Source: Uranotaenia lowii (Eukaryota > Arthropoda > Insecta > Diptera > Culicidae). Taken from it: 64,000 nt of DNA. The notes under the pieces are model-generated. The model made no database searches. It had not been told where the DNA came from and worked only from the letters and a program-made list of their open reading frames with translations. The position numbers were made by a program, and so were the translations under genes. This document shows positions 1 through 11,665 of the stretch, piece after piece. Where the stretch lies: positions 336,118,023-336,182,022 of the forward strand of contig NC_073693.1 in assembly GCF_029784155.1 (NCBI RefSeq), read 5' to 3'. Positions within the stretch are counted from its first letter, which is position 1. Each line of letters starts with the position of its first letter.

Positions 1-344
1 TTTCAACGCAGCCAGGATTCTCGAACAATATCGCATCATGGGTTTGTTGCCGGAGATATTTGCCAAAGCCCCGGGACCATTAGTGTTTTGTGTAAGTTTC
101 CATACACAATTACATAACTTTGGCCCAAACTGCTATTATTCGGAGAGCACTTCGGCAAAACTTGACAACCAATAGTTCCGAAAAGCGTTTCTGACGACGG
201 GCCAACAATGCCGAAACGAATCAATTGGCCCGGAATATTAGTGGGAGTATGGAGAACGTGATAAACCTATGGCTGGATTTATCAGAAATCTATTTCGAAC
301 GGGGTGAACTCACGAATATCCAAAAATTATTCTCACTGTCCATG
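1..344. other. Non-repetitive flank, no gene recognised
   Basis: Mixed-composition sequence to the left of the first satellite array. No frame shows recognisable protein similarity, and the frame that runs on into the array begins at a TTG, not an ATG. Nothing else is supported here. Confidence 0.5.
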
Positions 345-2297
345 GAAATGACAAAAATGACAAAAATGACAAAAATGACAAAAATTACAAAAAATTACAA
401 AAATGACAAAAATGACAAAAATGACAAAAATGACAAAAATGACAAAAATGACAAAAAAGACAAAAATGACAAAAATGACAAAAATGACAAAAATGACAAA
501 AATGACAAAAATGACAAAAATGACAAAAATGACAAAAATGACAAAAATGACAAAAATGACAAAAATGACAAAAATGACAAAAATGACAAAAATGACAAAA
601 ATGACAAAAATGGCAAAAATGACAAAAATGACAAAAATGACAAAAATGACAAAAATGACAAAAATGACAAAAATGACAGAAATGACAAAAATGACAAAAA
701 TGACAAAAATGACAAAAATGACAAAAATGACAAAAATGACAAAAATGACAAAAATGACAAAAATGACAAAAATGACAAAAATGACAAAAATGACAAAAAT
801 GACAAAAATGACAAAAATGACAAAAATGACAAAAATGACAAAAATGACAAAAATGACAAAAATGACAAAAATGACAAAAATGACAAAAATGACAAAAATG
901 ACAAAAATGACAAAAATGACAAAAATGACAAAAATGACAAAAATGACAAAAATGACAAAAAAGACAAAAATGACAAAAATGACAAAAATGACAAAAATGA
1001 CAAAAATGACAAAAATGACAAAAATGACAAAAATGACAAAAATGACAAAAATGACAAAAATGACAAAAATGACAAAAATGACAAAAATGACAAAAATGAC
1101 AAAAATGACAAAAATGACAAAAATGACAAAAATGACAAAAATGACAAAAAAAGACAAAAATGACAAAAATGACAAAAATGACAAAAATGACAAAAATGAC
1201 AAAAATGACAAAAATGACAAAAATGACAAAAATGACAAAAATGACAAAAATGACAAAAATGACAAAAATGACAAAAATGACAAAAATGACAAAAATGACA
1301 AAAATGACAAAAATGACAAAAATGACAAAAATGACAAAAATGACAAAAATGACAAAAATGACAAAAATGACAAAAATGACAAAAATGACAAAAATGACAA
1401 AAATGACAAAAATGACAAAAATGACAAAAATGACAAAAATGACAAAAATGACAAAAATGACAAAAATGACAAAAATGACAAAAATGACAAAACTGACAAA
1501 AATGACAAAAATGACAAAAATGACAAAAATGACAAAAATGACAAAAATGACAAAAATGACAAAAATGACAGAAATGACAAAAATGACAAAAATGACAAAA
1601 ATGACAAAAATGACAAAAATGACAAAAATGACAAAAATGACAAAAATGACAAAAATGACAAAAATGACAAAAATGACAAAAATGACAAAAATGACAAAAA
1701 TGACAAAAATGACAAAAATGACAAAAATGACAAAAATGACAAAAATGACAAAAATGACAAAAATGACAAAAATGACAAAAATGACAAAAATGACAAAAAT
1801 GACAAAAATGACAAAAATGACAAAAAAAGACAAAAATGACAAAAATGACAAAAATGACAAAAATGACAAAAATGACAAAAATGACAAAAATGACAAAAAT
1901 GACAAAAATGACAAAAATGACAAAAATGACAAAAATGACAAAAATGACAAAAATGACAAAAATGACAAAAATGACAAAAATGACAAAAATGACAAAAATG
2001 ACAAAAAATGACAAAAATGACAAAAATGACAAAAATGACAAAAATGACAAAAATGACAAAAATGACAAAAATGACAAAAATGACAAAAATGACAAAAATG
2101 ACAAAAATGACAAAAATGACAAAAATGACAAAAATGACAAAAATGACAAAAATGACAAAAATGACAAAAATGACAAAAATGACAAAAATGACAAAAATGA
2201 CAAAAATGACAAAAATGACAAAAATGACAAAAATGACAAAAATGACAAAAATGACAAAAATGACAAAAATGACAAAAATGACAAAAATGACAAGAAT
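345..2297 (+). repeat. 9-bp satellite array 1, unit ATGACAAAA
   Basis: About 217 head-to-tail copies of a 9-mer, A-rich on the plus strand. Copies are nearly identical. Point variants are sparse: ATGGC near 610, ACAGAAATG near 677 and 1570, AACTGAC near 1491. Indel variants that shift the 9-bp phase lie near 385-400, 1147, 1826 and 2005. Those indels explain why long open frames start and stop inside the array. The open frames (repeating Met-Thr-Lys or Asn-Asp-Lys on plus, Phe-Leu-Ser, Val-Ile-Phe or Cys-His-Phe on minus) follow from a 9-bp unit and are not evidence of a gene. The right edge decays at CAAGAATTTTAG. Confidence 0.97.
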
Positions 2298-2671
2298 TTT
2301 AGAAAATCGTGATGGTGTAAAAATTTATCTAAAAAATATTTTCCTTGTAACAGGTTCTTGATAATTGCATAAAATTTACTAAGGGATTAGACATTGATTT
2401 ATATTCCAGTTTTTCATGCTGTTTCCTCATTTATTTGGAGGTGAAAAAAAAAAAATAAACTTATAGTCGAAAGTAACAAGTTTTCATTTTAAAAATGTTT
2501 GAGACAAAATTGCTAAGAACGACAAAATTGTAAAATATTTTGTAACCGTTTCATATGTTTTGTTTTCAGAAAGTCGATTTTGCCAAATTTTTTACCGACG
2601 TAGCCGAACTTTTTATTAAGCAGTAAAGTAAGTGATCCTTCTATGGAATGTTGAATAAATTTTTCAGTACG
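2298..2671. other. AT-rich spacer, nothing recognised
   Basis: AT-rich sequence between array 1 and a diverged repeat copy. No coding, RNA or terminal-repeat signal was seen. Confidence 0.4.
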
Positions 2672-2962
2672 TACCTGGGCCGGAAAATTCTTCAATTTTA
2701 TTTAAAATCCTGGCAAAATCCAGGCTATTTCCGAGCAAATTTCGACAAAACCAAGAAAATTATTCAATAAACAAAAGAAAAAAAAAAGATTATTGATATG
2801 AAACTTGCTCAAAAAATTTCATGTTGGAGGCACGAATTAAAACAAGGTTTCAACACAATTTGTTCGAATCCAAGCAAGCGGACTGGGCCAGACTGTTCCC
2901 AATTTTTGTATTAAATATTCGGACAAACCCGGATAAAACCGAGCAATCTGGCAACCTTAGTC
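2672..2962 (-). repeat. Diverged copy of the CCCGGAT-rich dispersed repeat
   Basis: On the minus strand it begins AAGGTTGCCAGATTGCTCGG and continues with a cluster of CCGGGTTTG and GGGAACAGTCTGGCCC motifs. These match the starts of the copies at 25578 and 55646. Its far end (near 2690-2745) matches the far end of the 55646 copy (AAATCCTGG, then TTTCCGAGCAAATTT). It is non-coding and non-autonomous. The family's ends look like short imperfect inverted repeats (AGGTTGCCAGATT), so a DNA-transposon origin is likely but not proven. Confidence 0.6.
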
Positions 2963-3395
2963 TGAGATAAATCCATGAACAAAATGAAAGCTCACCCTAT
3001 CATACCACTATTTGCCATAAAATGTAATTCTTATAAAATTTTCAAATTTTCAAAATAAATTTTCATTTTAGTGATAAATCAGACAGCTCGAATAGGGAAG
3101 AAGCTTTTTGAGAAATCAAAATGAATTATAAAGAATCCAAAGTTAGGAAATGTTTTACCCTGATGTTCCATTTTTAGAGCTGACATCACCAACACTTTTT
3201 TCAATGCTAACCAATCAATTAAGTAGCGAAAAATTTATAATTTTTTTTTTTCAAAACTAATTGACAGATTTTAAATCGTTTTCGAAGCTTTCAAAAAACT
3301 TTACATTGTTTTTTTTTAAACTAGCTTAGAAACTTTCGTTTTGGAGGCAGAAACTAAAACTTTTGCAACAGAATTTGTTTTTATTTTCTTGTTGG

Positions 3396-3535
3396 ATTTG
3401 CCAAATAAAGTCAATAAATCCGGGCAAAACAAGGTCATTTTTTCAATGCAATCCGGACAAATTTGCATTAAATATCCGGGCAAACCCGGATTAAACCGGA
3501 TTTACCGGATTAAACCGGGCAATCTGGAAACCTTT
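3396..3535 (-). repeat. Second partial CCCGGAT-rich repeat copy
   Basis: The minus strand again starts AAGGTTTCCAGATTGCCCGG, followed by repeated CCGG-rich words and a conserved TTTATTTGGCAAATC end. The CCGGTTTAATCCGG part is locally duplicated within this copy. It lies about 0.5 kb from the previous copy in the same orientation. Confidence 0.55.
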
Positions 3536-3654
3536 TGCTATATTTCGTATCGCCGCTTCCCTTCCCCTTAAACGCGTTACGTAATATTTGAATGGTCGCT
3601 TGAAACTTGCAGATAAGATCATGGACTATAAATGAATTTTCTGAACAATATAAA

Positions 3655-3745
3655 ACTCCCGTCTAATTATGAGTAAAGCAGGGTTTAAAAAAAAACCACC
3701 GCTTAAAGGGTCCAAAGCAGGGCAACTAACTAATTAAAAATTAGG
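3655..3745 (-). repeat. Solo terminus of the 19320-type TA element
   Basis: Read on the minus strand, AGTTAGTTGCCCTGCTTTGG followed by ACCCTTTAAGCGGTGG and CGGGAGTTT matches the left end of the element at 19320-20364 almost word for word. No partner end is nearby, so this is an orphan terminus left by deletion or abortive insertion. Confidence 0.55.
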
Positions 3746-4930
3746 TTTTAATTTTTCCGAATCTCTGAATCTTCCGAAAAATAAGGAGCATGAAAGTTCT
3801 GAGGCATACTTTAGAAATGTCCAATAATAGACATATTATTTATATATTAAATATACTTTATTATTATTGTATTATAATATTTACAATCAATTTTGAGCTT
3901 ATCTTATTTTTGTATATTTAATCACCAATCAACAGAGGACAATGAAAATGATTTTTAAGTTAAACTTTGAACTTTTTTTAAATAATCTTATTATCTACCT
4001 TTGTTTCGTTACATTTTTTTTATTCTAAAAGTCTGTATTCCTTACGAGATGGTGAACATTCATTCAAAAAATTTGCTTTAACTATTTTCAGTTATGCTTT
4101 GGCGTGTATAATCATTCAGATTAAATCAACCGACTTTATACGATTCAATAATTTAGTGAGCCAATTTTCCTTCTAAATATTCTGAAAATTTTCAGTTTGT
4201 CGAAAATGTATATTTTAGGCCATTTTCAGCCTATTTGTTCAAATTGACCGTCTTCTAACATGTCTATTATGATTATTTAATAACTCACTCTCTGGAGCCA
4301 CTTTTGCGAAAAAAGCTTCTTATACTTTTTTCAGGTTGGAACAAACACACAATAAAATATTGATGGTTGCTTACTTAGTAAAAATTAAAATCCATTTTTT
4401 ATCGTTTCAAATATATCAAGTGGTTATAAAGAAATTCTAAACAAATTGAGGATGGCTGTAAAATTTATTTTTTATGTTTAAAGTCAGTTCTTACTTTCTA
4501 AATTCATTTGTGATGATCAACTAAATAAGAGAACGTTTATATACCAGCCCATGTTTTAAATTGTTGAGCCTTTTGAAATGTTGTATGGAGGATTGAACAA
4601 AAATTTAAATTTTTCAAAAATCATTCAATATTTAAATGTGATTTTTTTTTTAAATTTCTTTTATACTTTTTTTTAAATGAACATATAATAATGATCAAGG
4701 AAGCCTTTTCAGTTCATTAAAAAATAATCGTTTTAATCAAGCATCAAACATAAGAAAATAAAGTAAGCTGCAAAACAAATTATGACAATTCTCATTTCGA
4801 TGTTTAGGATATTTGAATACAAGTAGTAACGTAAAGAAGTAAAACTCCTTTTAAGACAACCATCCTAAAATCCAGCTTATACTTTTGGAATCCTCTGAGT
4901 GTATATTCTTGTTCAACTCGTTCCTCGAAA
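3746..4930. other. AT-rich intergenic sequence
   Basis: Low-complexity AT-rich DNA with many short A and T runs. No open frame of note, no terminal repeats and no RNA-like fold were recognised. Confidence 0.4.
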
Positions 4931-7597
4931 AATTTACTTTCCGACTTATTTCCCCGCACATCCTTTCTGAGGGAAAAACAAAAAATTGAAAGTGCGAAAC
5001 AACCCGGAAATGCAATCCGGAAACGTCTTCTTTTGTTGTCTCTGAGGCGTCGCCGGAGTTCTTCTAGGTTTAGAATAGAAAAAAGATAGTAAGAAAGTTA
5101 AAATTCTTGGGGGTGTTTCCTTTTTCTTCAATCGTTTAGCAGAAATTTTTCTCCAAAAGGTACTTGAACTGACTGTTTCGTTTGGGGAGCTGAAAATTCC
5201 GTTGTTCGCTTCTGCTTCCAGAATTTTTGTCTCTGTTAGACGGTCAATTGGAAATGAGACAGCTTACACATTGGAAAGTTACGAGGATTACCGAATGGCT
5301 CAGTTTGTAGTATTTGGGAACATATTTCGTTCAGAACAGCAACAGCTTAGAACAGGTAGAACAGACATTAATTGGATAAGTACCGTCTGACTGAGGTGGT
5401 TGACATTAAGAAATGCATCTACGAAAAATGCTTCAGTTGAAATAGAAATGCTATTTTTGTTTATGTTCAAAAAAGGATAATGTTTTTGTATTCATTTTAT
5501 TTATTTTGTTAAAATCCGTTTTTTTTATAATATTCGAGAGTTTGTCTATCATTATTTTCAATACACTTTCATGAGTATCAAGTAGAACGAAATAAAAACC
5601 AAACTTTTTCACTACACGAATTGATTTATGATCTGTCGGCGGGGACTTTGTATGCGTGTTTCTGAACCTGAATCTAGATCTTCCTGTCTTATCCCTATTA
5701 ACTGCTCGGAAGGAAAAAAACAGTGGCGCTAAGCAATGAAAATAACTGATAGTCACCAAATCAACAAAGTCCTCGCAATCATAAAACATCCTTAATATCT
5801 GTTATTCTTCGCTGGTGGTTCTTTGATTTTCCCTCCTTCCATCCCATCTTAGAAAGATCATTTCGTTCAGCAGTTCTTTGTGTTTTTCCCTCCAGACGAG
5901 AGCTCCATTCCCGGCATTCCCAATTTGGGCGAAGTGAATAAATAAACTCCGGAAATGGGGAAAATTTATTTCGCTATTTCCGCCCCTACTCAATGGGTCT
6001 CAACGTGAGCGGCTCGCGAAAAGCTTCGAGGGAAACTCTTCTTTTGTTCGATTGTGGTTGTTTTTTTTTTTGGTTTCTTACTTATCAAAGGAAGAAGCCA
6101 GAATGAGGCGAAAAAAATGGCACAAACTAAAGTCCGCCTATCGTTATGCATATTTTTCCCCAGTATCTATGAAAGGTGGAAGAAAAACATTAAGAGGAAA
6201 TATTTTGTCAACTGCAAATCGCATTTTCCTTGATGTGGTTTGGTGCTCTTCAATAGGTTTATTTATGCCGAAAATTGTTGTTTTTACAAAAGAGAGAACA
6301 AAAAAAACTTTGGCCCTATTAAACAACCACTGACAGCTGCCGTTCTGAGGAAAAAAATGGTGAAACAAATAATAGATACAAAAACCCCTCGTTGGATTTT
6401 TCAAATATCTTCTGTCTCTTGGAGCTTCTTCTATTGAAATCATCCCCCCATTCCCGGAGTTGTTTGCATTCAAACGAGCCATTTCTCCCCTCCTTTTTTG
6501 TGAACGCAAATTTTGAGTTGCTTGTCATTAAAAGTGCCATTATTACTTTCATAAGTCGTTTCTACGCCCTCCCATCATCAACCGATTCTTGCAGAATAGT
6601 TAGTGAACGTAGATGATTGCTATTTTACTGCGTCTGCCTTACTTGCTACTGATGGCGAAAACCGCTAACGACGAGAACATTTCAGTCCAATGGGCTTCAG
6701 TTTGTCATTGTTGAGTTTTTTTTAACGAAAGAGTCCATCACCAATCAAAAGCGAGTCTTTAAAACAAGAACAAAATTGTCTCATGAAATAAAATTGGAGA
6801 TCATTTTCCAACAATTTTTCTTTAAAGTTTTCAAAATAAACTATATCTAAATATATTTGTGGAATATTGAAGTGACAAAAATTAAAAGAGATTTACCGAA
6901 CGTTATTTTCAACCTATAAACATATCATTAAATTTTATGGTTCGAAAGCTCCTTCACAGATCGTTTTTCACTGGAACGAACCTTTTGTTCCCGCTTCCAA
7001 AAGGGGCTTTTCCGAATCTTGTCCGGTTCAATTTAACGGTTCCTTGAACTTCCATCTGCTATCGCGCCCAACTTAGCTGCCAAATGCTTGGTGTAAATAG
7101 GCGACAACCAAAGGACATCAAACAAATCAGCACAGAACGCGTTCAATGGCGACCGTCACAAAGCGTGTGTGTGTGGGGAACTGACAGACTGACTGACTGG
7201 ACTACAGCTGGAGTGTAACTGACCAGATCAACCAGAATTGGCTCCGATTATGGAAACGGGTCCGCTCGTCGTCACGGTGGCAATGATCAATTTACATGCC
7301 AATTCTCGATTTCCTGAACAATTTCCATAACAGTAGAAAAACCAAAAAAAAAACAGCATCAAAAGGAATGAAGTTAATTCTGCGTTAACTAAAAAATGTT
7401 TGAAATCCCAAAGATCAAGAAGGCTCATATCCTATTAGAAAATCACATTGATCAAGCCCGGATTATTTATATATACTTTTTGAACCTAATCAAGCTGAAC
7501 GAACTTATTCCATAAAGAAAACCAAAAGAAAGTGATAATGATTGTGGAGGTTTACGCTTGCGTTTTAAAATGCCGAGTTTTTTTTGTAAAGGTTTGA
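4931..7597. other. Non-repetitive, less AT-rich island, no gene assigned
   Basis: Base composition is more balanced than in the flanks and the sequence has no obvious repeats. It looks like ancestral unique DNA between transposon-rich stretches. Short open frames occur on both strands but none shows a recognisable domain, and most start with non-ATG codons. A short GT run lies near 7170. Regulatory DNA or UTR sequence of a neighbouring gene is possible; I cannot demonstrate it. Confidence 0.35.
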
Positions 7598-7604
7598 CGA
7601 AATA

Positions 7605-8217
7605 AACTGAGTCGATTTTGGATCATTTTTTAATTTCTCAAACCCTGGGGTCAAAAAAGCTTTGTTTTGATTCAAAACTCATCCATGATTTCTTGGAGAA
7701 ATTTTAAGTAATGTTACATGAGTAAATTTGAACTTTAAGGTTTGTATGGGAAAATTGAATATTTTGTACTGATGAATCATCATCATTTTTGTTTCTTGTG
7801 AGCAACCAAGCCTGCTAATGGTTTTTGTCCCAATTTATTAATTCTTCAAAGGACTGTTTATTAACTGTTTAACAGGGGTATGTCTTTTGGCATTGATAAC
7901 TAATAAAATCAATTAACACCACTGCTGGATTCCTAGCGGGATATTGCATGACTACTTTTCATGCAATACGTGGGCATAAGCAGTGGTGTCAATTGAATTT
8001 ATAGTTTATAAATGCCTTAAATGCCCTATTAAACAGCTTATAACGTTTTTGCCTAGTAAGATACGAAGTTATTGTCTTCGACAAAGTTTTTCACCGGAAA
8101 ATTCACTTTGGAGAATTTATAAATTGGTACAAAAACCATGAGCAAGCTCGATTGCACAGAAGAAACAAAAATGATGTTGATTTTTTTTACAAAAAAATCA
8201 ATTTTCCCATAAAATAT
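7605..8217. mobile_element. Fold-back element with imperfect long inverted repeats
   Basis: The left arm (about 7736-7930) is the reverse complement of the right arm (about 7975-8217). They share AGCAGTGGTGT, a TAAACAG word, AAACCATTAGCAGGC-like sequence and AGAAACAAAAATGATG. The left arm lacks about 55 bp present in the right arm. The centre contains a small palindrome, ATTGCATG...CATGCAAT. The extra outer part of the left arm (7605-7735, with CTGAGTC and CCCTGGGGTC) has its counterpart in the single-arm copy at 50132-50510. It is non-coding, so it presumably depended on another element's transposase. Confidence 0.75.
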
Positions 8218-8225
8218 CGTCTCCG

Positions 8226-8934
8226 TCTTATGACGAAAATTATCTTATTGGTTATGGGAAAAGTTCAATTCTTCATACTAAAAATTCACTGATACTATGC
8301 AGAAACAATCAAAATCAATTTATTGAACTGTACTAGCATTTTCTCAAACTTCTAAAATTTTTGAAAAAAAACTGGAAAAACAACACGTTTTGTCAAATAA
8401 TCTATCTGAATAATTAAAATCAATAAGATTGTTCACTCAAATGGAATTAATTGTTGGATGAAGTTAAAAACAAAACAACTTAGAATAATCAGAAGTTTGG
8501 TAGCTGTTAAAATTACAAGCATATTTCTTGGAAAGCTAAATAAGTTGTAACGTCTAAGCTTTGCATCTGTTCCCTATACTTATGGGGTTTTTGAATGGCT
8601 GAATCCTGGAATATCTTGGATGATCCAGTTCCTATATTTTTTTTTATTTAAATAAGTATAATCTCAATGTACTCTTTTTGGAATAACAACACAGCATAAG
8701 GTAATTTCAAAATTAAATAAATATGAATATAATACTGAAGTAAGGTACAATTTATAAAAAAAAAGATGCTTAACCAGTTGTTTAAAAAAATTCAAAAGTC
8801 AAATTCCAGGAAGCGAGGAGGTGAAAACTATAGAAAAATGTTAATTTTTGTTATTTTTCAGTTTTGGAAAATTGATCAATTTGGTCATCAATGGAAATTT
8901 TATCTTTTTTGTCAGACTTGCAAAGACAATTCTA
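8226..8934. other. AT-rich spacer, nothing recognised
   Basis: AT-rich DNA with no coding or repeat signal that I can support. The only reading frames are short and of low complexity. Confidence 0.35.
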
Positions 8935-9852
8935 TGGAATGCGACAGGAAAATGAGGAATATTCCCACAATTTACACAATTTACAAAATTTACTTAAGAT
9001 TTTAAAAAAAGAGAAAAAAACGCAAAAAATTGAAAAAAATGACCTAATTGACAAAAATGTAAAAAATGACAAGAATGTCTAGAAATTGAGAAATCAATAA
9101 TTTAAAAAAAATGGAATATTCAAAAACTGAATAGTTAAAAAAAAATTGTAGCATTTGTCAATTCAGTTTATAAAGTGAATTTTGTAAATTCTGTGAGTTT
9201 TGATATTAAGGTAAATTTTTTCAAGTATGTCAAATTCTCCATATTTAGAAAATTTGTCAAATTGTTCAATTTCGGCAACTTCGTCAATTTTATGCATTTT
9301 GTTTTATTCCAAGTAATGTTAATTATTGACAATTTTATCAATATTGCCATTGTGGACTATTTGCAAATTTAAGAATATTATCATTTTTAAGGTTTTGGTA
9401 AATTGCCATCGTTTTTGTACATTTCTATTTTTGAAGTTTTTGTCCATTTTGGCTGCCATTTTTTTGTAATTTTTGTAATTTTTGCAATTTCTGTCATTTT
9501 TAAAATTTTTGCAAATTAAATAACTTTTGAAGTTTAAGTTATTTAAGTAGCTTTCGTAATTTTTGCAAGTTTTATAATTTTTGTAATTTTAAACATTTTT
9601 GCAATTTTTGAAATTTATGTAATTTTCGTTATTGTGGTATATTTTGTAGTTTTGGTAATTTTTGTAATTTTTATATTTTTTTGTAATTTTGTATTGTTTG
9701 ATATTTTTGTCATTTTTAAAAATGTTGTCATTTTTGTAATTTTTGTAATTTAGGTAATTTTTGTATTTTTTTTTTGTTATTTTTGTAATTTGTGTAATTT
9801 TTGTAATTTTCGTTTTTTTTTAATTTTTTTTTACCATTTTCGTTCTTTCTGA
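8935..9852. repeat. Decayed fringe of 9-bp satellite
   Basis: Irregular 8-10 bp repeats dominate. In 8935-9080 they are A-rich (for example TTGACAAAAATG, CAATTTACACAATTTAC). In 9160-9850 they are T-rich (GTAATTTTT, GTCATTTTT, GCAATTTTT, with GTCAATTTT words). The tetramer part varies from copy to copy, so all the tetramer types seen in the clean arrays occur mixed here. This stretch passes directly into array 2 at 9853. It is best read as old, unhomogenised satellite beside a recently homogenised block. Confidence 0.7.
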
Positions 9853-11665
9853 AATTTTTGTCATTTTTGTCATTTTTGTCATTTTTGTCATTTTTGTCAT
9901 TTTTGTCATTTTTGTCATTTTTGTCATTTTTGTCATTTTTGTCATTTTTGTCATTTTTGTCATTTTTGTCATTTTTGTCATTTTTGTCATTTTTGTCATT
10001 TTTGTCATTTTTGTCATTTTTGTCATTTTTGTCATTTTTGTCATTTTTGTCATTTTTGTCATTTTTGTCATTTTTGTCATTTTTGTCATTTTTGTCATTT
10101 TTGTCATTTTTGTCATTTTTGTCATTTTTGTCATTTTTGTCATTTTGGTCATTTTTGTCATTTTTGTCATTTTTGTCATTTTTGTCATTTTTGTCATTTT
10201 TGTCATTTTTGTCATTTTTGTCATTTTTGTCATTTTTGTCATTTTTGTCATTTTTGTCAGTTTTGTCATTTTTGTCATTTTTGTCATTTTTGTCATTTTT
10301 GTCATTTTTGTCATTTTTGTCATTTTTGTCATTTTTGTCATTTTTGTCATTTTTGTCATTTTTGTCATTTTTGTCATTTTTGTCATTTTTGTCATTTTTG
10401 TCATTTTTGTCATTTTTGTCATTTTTGTCATTTTTGTCATTTTTGTCATTTTTGTCATTTTTGTCATTTTTGTCATTTTTGTCATTTTTGTCATTTTTGT
10501 CATTTTTGTCATTTTTGTCATTTTTGTCATTTTTGTCATTTTTGTCATTTTTGTCATTTTTGTCATTTTTGTCATTTTTGTCATTTTTGTCATTTTTGTC
10601 ATTTTTGTCATTTTTGTCATTTTTGTCATTTTTGTCATTTTTGTCATTTTTGTCATTTTTGTCATTTTTGTCATTTTTGTCATTTTTGTCATTTTTGTCA
10701 TTTTTGTCATTTTTGTCATTTTTGTCATTTTTGTCATTTTTGTCATTTTTGTCATTTTTGTCATTTTTGTCATTTTTGTCATTTTTGTCATTTTTGTCAT
10801 TTTTGTCATTTTTGTCATTTTTGTCATTTTTGTCATTTTTGTCATTTTTGTCATTTTTGTCATTTTTGTCATTTTTGTCATTTTTGTCATTTTTGTCATT
10901 TTTGTCATTTTTGTCATTTTTGTCATTTTTGTCATTTTTGTCATTTTTGTCATTTTTGTCATTTTTGTCATTTTTGTCATTTTTGTCATTTTTGTCATTT
11001 TTGTCATTTTTGTCATTTTTGTCATTTTTGTCATTTTTGTCATTTTTGTCATTTTTGTCATTTTTGTCATTTTTGTCATTTTTGTCATTTTTGTCATTTT
11101 TGTCATTTTTGTCATTTTTGTCATTTTTGTCATTTTTGTCATTTTTGTCATTTTTGTCATTTTTGTCATTTTTGTCATTTTTGTCATTTTTGTCATTTTT
11201 GTCATTTTTGTCATTTTTGTCATTTTTGTCATTTTTGTCATTTTTGTCATTTTTGTCATTTTTGTCATTTTTGTCATTTTTGTCATTTTTGTCATTTTTG
11301 TCATTTTTGTCATTTTTGTCATTTTTGTCATTTTTGTCATTTTTGTCATTTTTGTCATTTTTGTCATTTTTGTCATTTTTGTCATTTTTGTCATTTTTGT
11401 CATTTTTGTCATTTTTGTCATTTTTGTCATTTTTGTCATTTTTGTCATTTTTGTCATTTTTGTCATTTTTGTCATTTTTGTCATTTTTGTCATTTTTGTC
11501 ATTTTTGTCATTTTTGTCATTTTTGTCATTTTTGTCATTTTTGTCATTTTTGTCATTTTTGTCATTTTTGTCATTTTTGTCATTTTTGTCATTTTTGTCA
11601 TTTTTGTCATTTTTGTCATTTTTGTAATGTTTGTAATTTTTGTCATTTTTGTCGTTTTTGTTAAT
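9853..11665 (-). repeat. 9-bp satellite array 2, unit ATGACAAAA on minus strand
   Basis: About 200 copies of the unit of array 1 in inverted orientation (CATTTTTGT on plus). Only two internal substitutions are visible, near 10146 (TTTTGGTC) and 10258 (GTCAGTTTTG). From about 10265 to 11620 every copy looks identical. The right edge decays through GTAATGTTTGTAATTTTTG and GTCGTTTTTG. Open frames on both strands (Phe-Leu-Ser, Val-Ile-Phe, Met-Thr-Lys repeats) are artefacts of the 9-bp period. Confidence 0.97.

Noticed and set aside
345..2297. CRISPR array
   Set aside because: Repeats are contiguous 9-mers with no spacers, and the context is eukaryotic.
225..2361. Very long open frames over array 1 on both strands
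   Set aside because: They are pure tripeptide repeats produced by a 9-bp unit, in up to five frames at once, broken only by single-base indels. No gene signal accompanies them.
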